Assembly (NCBI RefSeq): GCF_901905185.1
Contig: NZ_CABFMQ020000109.1
Span: forward strand, 124,001-188,000
Source: Methylocella tundrae
Lineage (GTDB): Bacteria > Pseudomonadota > Alphaproteobacteria > Rhizobiales > Beijerinckiaceae
Length of the DNA: 64,000 nt
Reading direction: 5' to 3'
Position 1 is the stretch's first letter. Every line of letters begins with the position of its first letter. This document shows positions 63,335 through 64,000 of this stretch, in pieces. The notes beneath the pieces were generated by a model, which was not told where the DNA came from, did no database searches, and was given only the letters and a program-made list of their open reading frames with translations. A program made the translations under genes and the position numbers.

Positions 63335-63547
63335 ATGAGCACTGAAGAGAAGACCGACGGCGGCGCAGCGGCCTCCGCGATGGATCTGCCCGCCGCCGCC
63401 CGCCGCGCGCTTGCCGAGGCGGAGGAACGCCGCCGCGCCAAAGCGCGGGAAAGCGCGGAGCGGCCCAGGGAAATCAATGGCCGCGATGGACCCGAGCCGG
63501 TGCGCTACGGCGATTGGGAGGTGAAAGGCATCGCGAGCGATTTTTAG
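63335..63547 (+). CDS. DUF1674 protein (SDH assembly factor 4-like)
   Basis: A 70-residue protein with an Ala/Glu/Arg-rich helix and the highly conserved end GRDGPEPVRYGDWEVKGIAS, the DUF1674 hallmark. The eukaryotic homologue SDHAF4 helps assemble succinate dehydrogenase by shielding flavinylated SdhA. The ATG at 63335 has GGGGA 7 bases upstream; an ATG at 63311 would add eight residues. It is divergent from rsmB. Confidence 0.85.
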   Translation: MSTEEKTDGGAAASAMDLPAAARRALAEAEERRRAKARESAERPREINGRDGPEPVRYGDWEVKGIASDF

Positions 63548-63631
63548 GCGCGTGCGTTTCGATGGCGCTTGGCTCCGCGTCTCAGGCGATCGCTCCGGCG
63601 TTATTGAAACCTTGGCGTGAAATACGGCGCC

Positions 63632-64000
63632 TCAACCGCTCAAACCGCCAGCCAATGTCGGAAGATCGAGCGGCCGGAAGCCGTAATGCTTCAGCCATCG
63701 CACGTCCGCCTCAAAGAAGGCGCGCAGGTCCGGCATGCCATATTTCAGCATGGCGAGGCGGTCGATGCCGATGCCCCATGCAAAGCCCTGGTAAACGTCG
63801 GGATCAAGGCCGCAATTGCGCAGGACATTGGGGTGCACCATGCCGCAGCCGAGGATTTCGAGCCAATCCTCGCCCTCTCCAAAGCGCACTTCTCCGCCCT
63901 TGCGCGAACATTGGACGTCGGCCTCCATCGAAGGCTCGGTGAAGGGGAAATAGCTCGGCCGGAAGCGCATCTTCACCTCGGGCACTTCAAAGAACGCCTT
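63632..64000 (-). CDS. pheS: Phenylalanyl-tRNA synthetase alpha subunit, C-terminal part
   Basis: Only the last 122 codons are present; the gene runs off the right edge. RFRPSYFPFTEPSMEADV is class II motif 2 and GFAWGIGIDRLAMLKYGMPD is motif 3 with the Gly-x-Gly-x2-Arg core of PheS. The tail ends in TLAGGLSG. Confidence 0.94.
   Translation of the reverse strand, partial: KAFFEVPEVKMRFRPSYFPFTEPSMEADVQCSRKGGEVRFGEGEDWLEILGCGMVHPNVLRNCGLDPDVYQGFAWGIGIDRLAMLKYGMPDLRAFFEADVRWLKHYGFRPLDLPTLAGGLSG

Overview
The window is ordinary-looking, GC-rich chromosomal DNA of an alphaproteobacterium, most likely order Rhizobiales/Hyphomicrobiales and perhaps near Beijerinckiaceae or Methylobacteriaceae. The order-level call rests on the complete hpnA-C-D-E-shc-G hopanoid cluster, the heparinase-family gene beside rsmB, the DUF1674 (SDHAF4-like) gene, an AccD that has lost its zinc-ribbon cysteines, the AddAB recombination pair and a fused YejF-type ABC ATPase. 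The genus is inference only. I see no rRNA, complete tRNA, CRISPR array, insertion sequence, integrase or prophage.

Layout. 1-8.3 kb: a second ispH (3' end only) and hpnH read right, converging on a tightly coupled leftward operon hpnA-hpnC-hpnD-hpnE-shc-hpnG. Together these give isoprenoid precursor, squalene, hopene and adenosylhopane steps. 8.5-18.6 kb: type Ic aspartate aminotransferase, a palindromic repeat, an ABC exporter, a small orphan acidic protein, a GNAT acetyltransferase, recF, ftsY, miaA, full-length ispH and a haloacetate-dehalogenase-like hydrolase. 18.9-24.6 kb: pckA and three outer-membrane proteins, two of which share a duplicated promoter/leader/signal-peptide cassette. 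24.8-30.7 kb: serA, serC (with a structured leader and its own terminator) and the 5-oxoprolinase genes pxpA-pxpB-pxpC. 30.8-34.3 kb: a J-domain protein, a Gly/Met-rich Spy/LTXXQ-type periplasmic protein and an HWE-type sensor kinase. 34.7-41.3 kb: polA, an HSL-family esterase, the second repeat copy and a FadB/FadJ-type beta-oxidation enzyme. 41.4-45 kb: an oligopeptide-type ABC transporter without a binding protein. 45.3-49.6 kb: trpA-accD-folC, converging on queE-queD. 49.7-56.8 kb: trxA and addB-addA. 57.0-59.8 kb: a promoter, a TPP riboswitch and thiO-thiS-thiG-thiE. 59.8-64 kb: heparinase-like gene, rsmB, a DUF1674 protein and the 3' part of pheS.

Most of the window is biosynthetic, repair and envelope core functions. 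I did not find a convincing new multi-gene system. The most unusual signals are the roughly 110-bp tail-to-tail coding overlap of hpnH and hpnG, the lack of an ordinary start codon at the expected N-terminus of HpnG, a long double-hairpin repeat present in two inverted copies 29 kb apart, the shared leader cassette in front of two unrelated porins, a Met/Gly-rich periplasmic protein with an acidic His tail, and a small orphan protein flanked by a perfect palindrome and a strong terminator.
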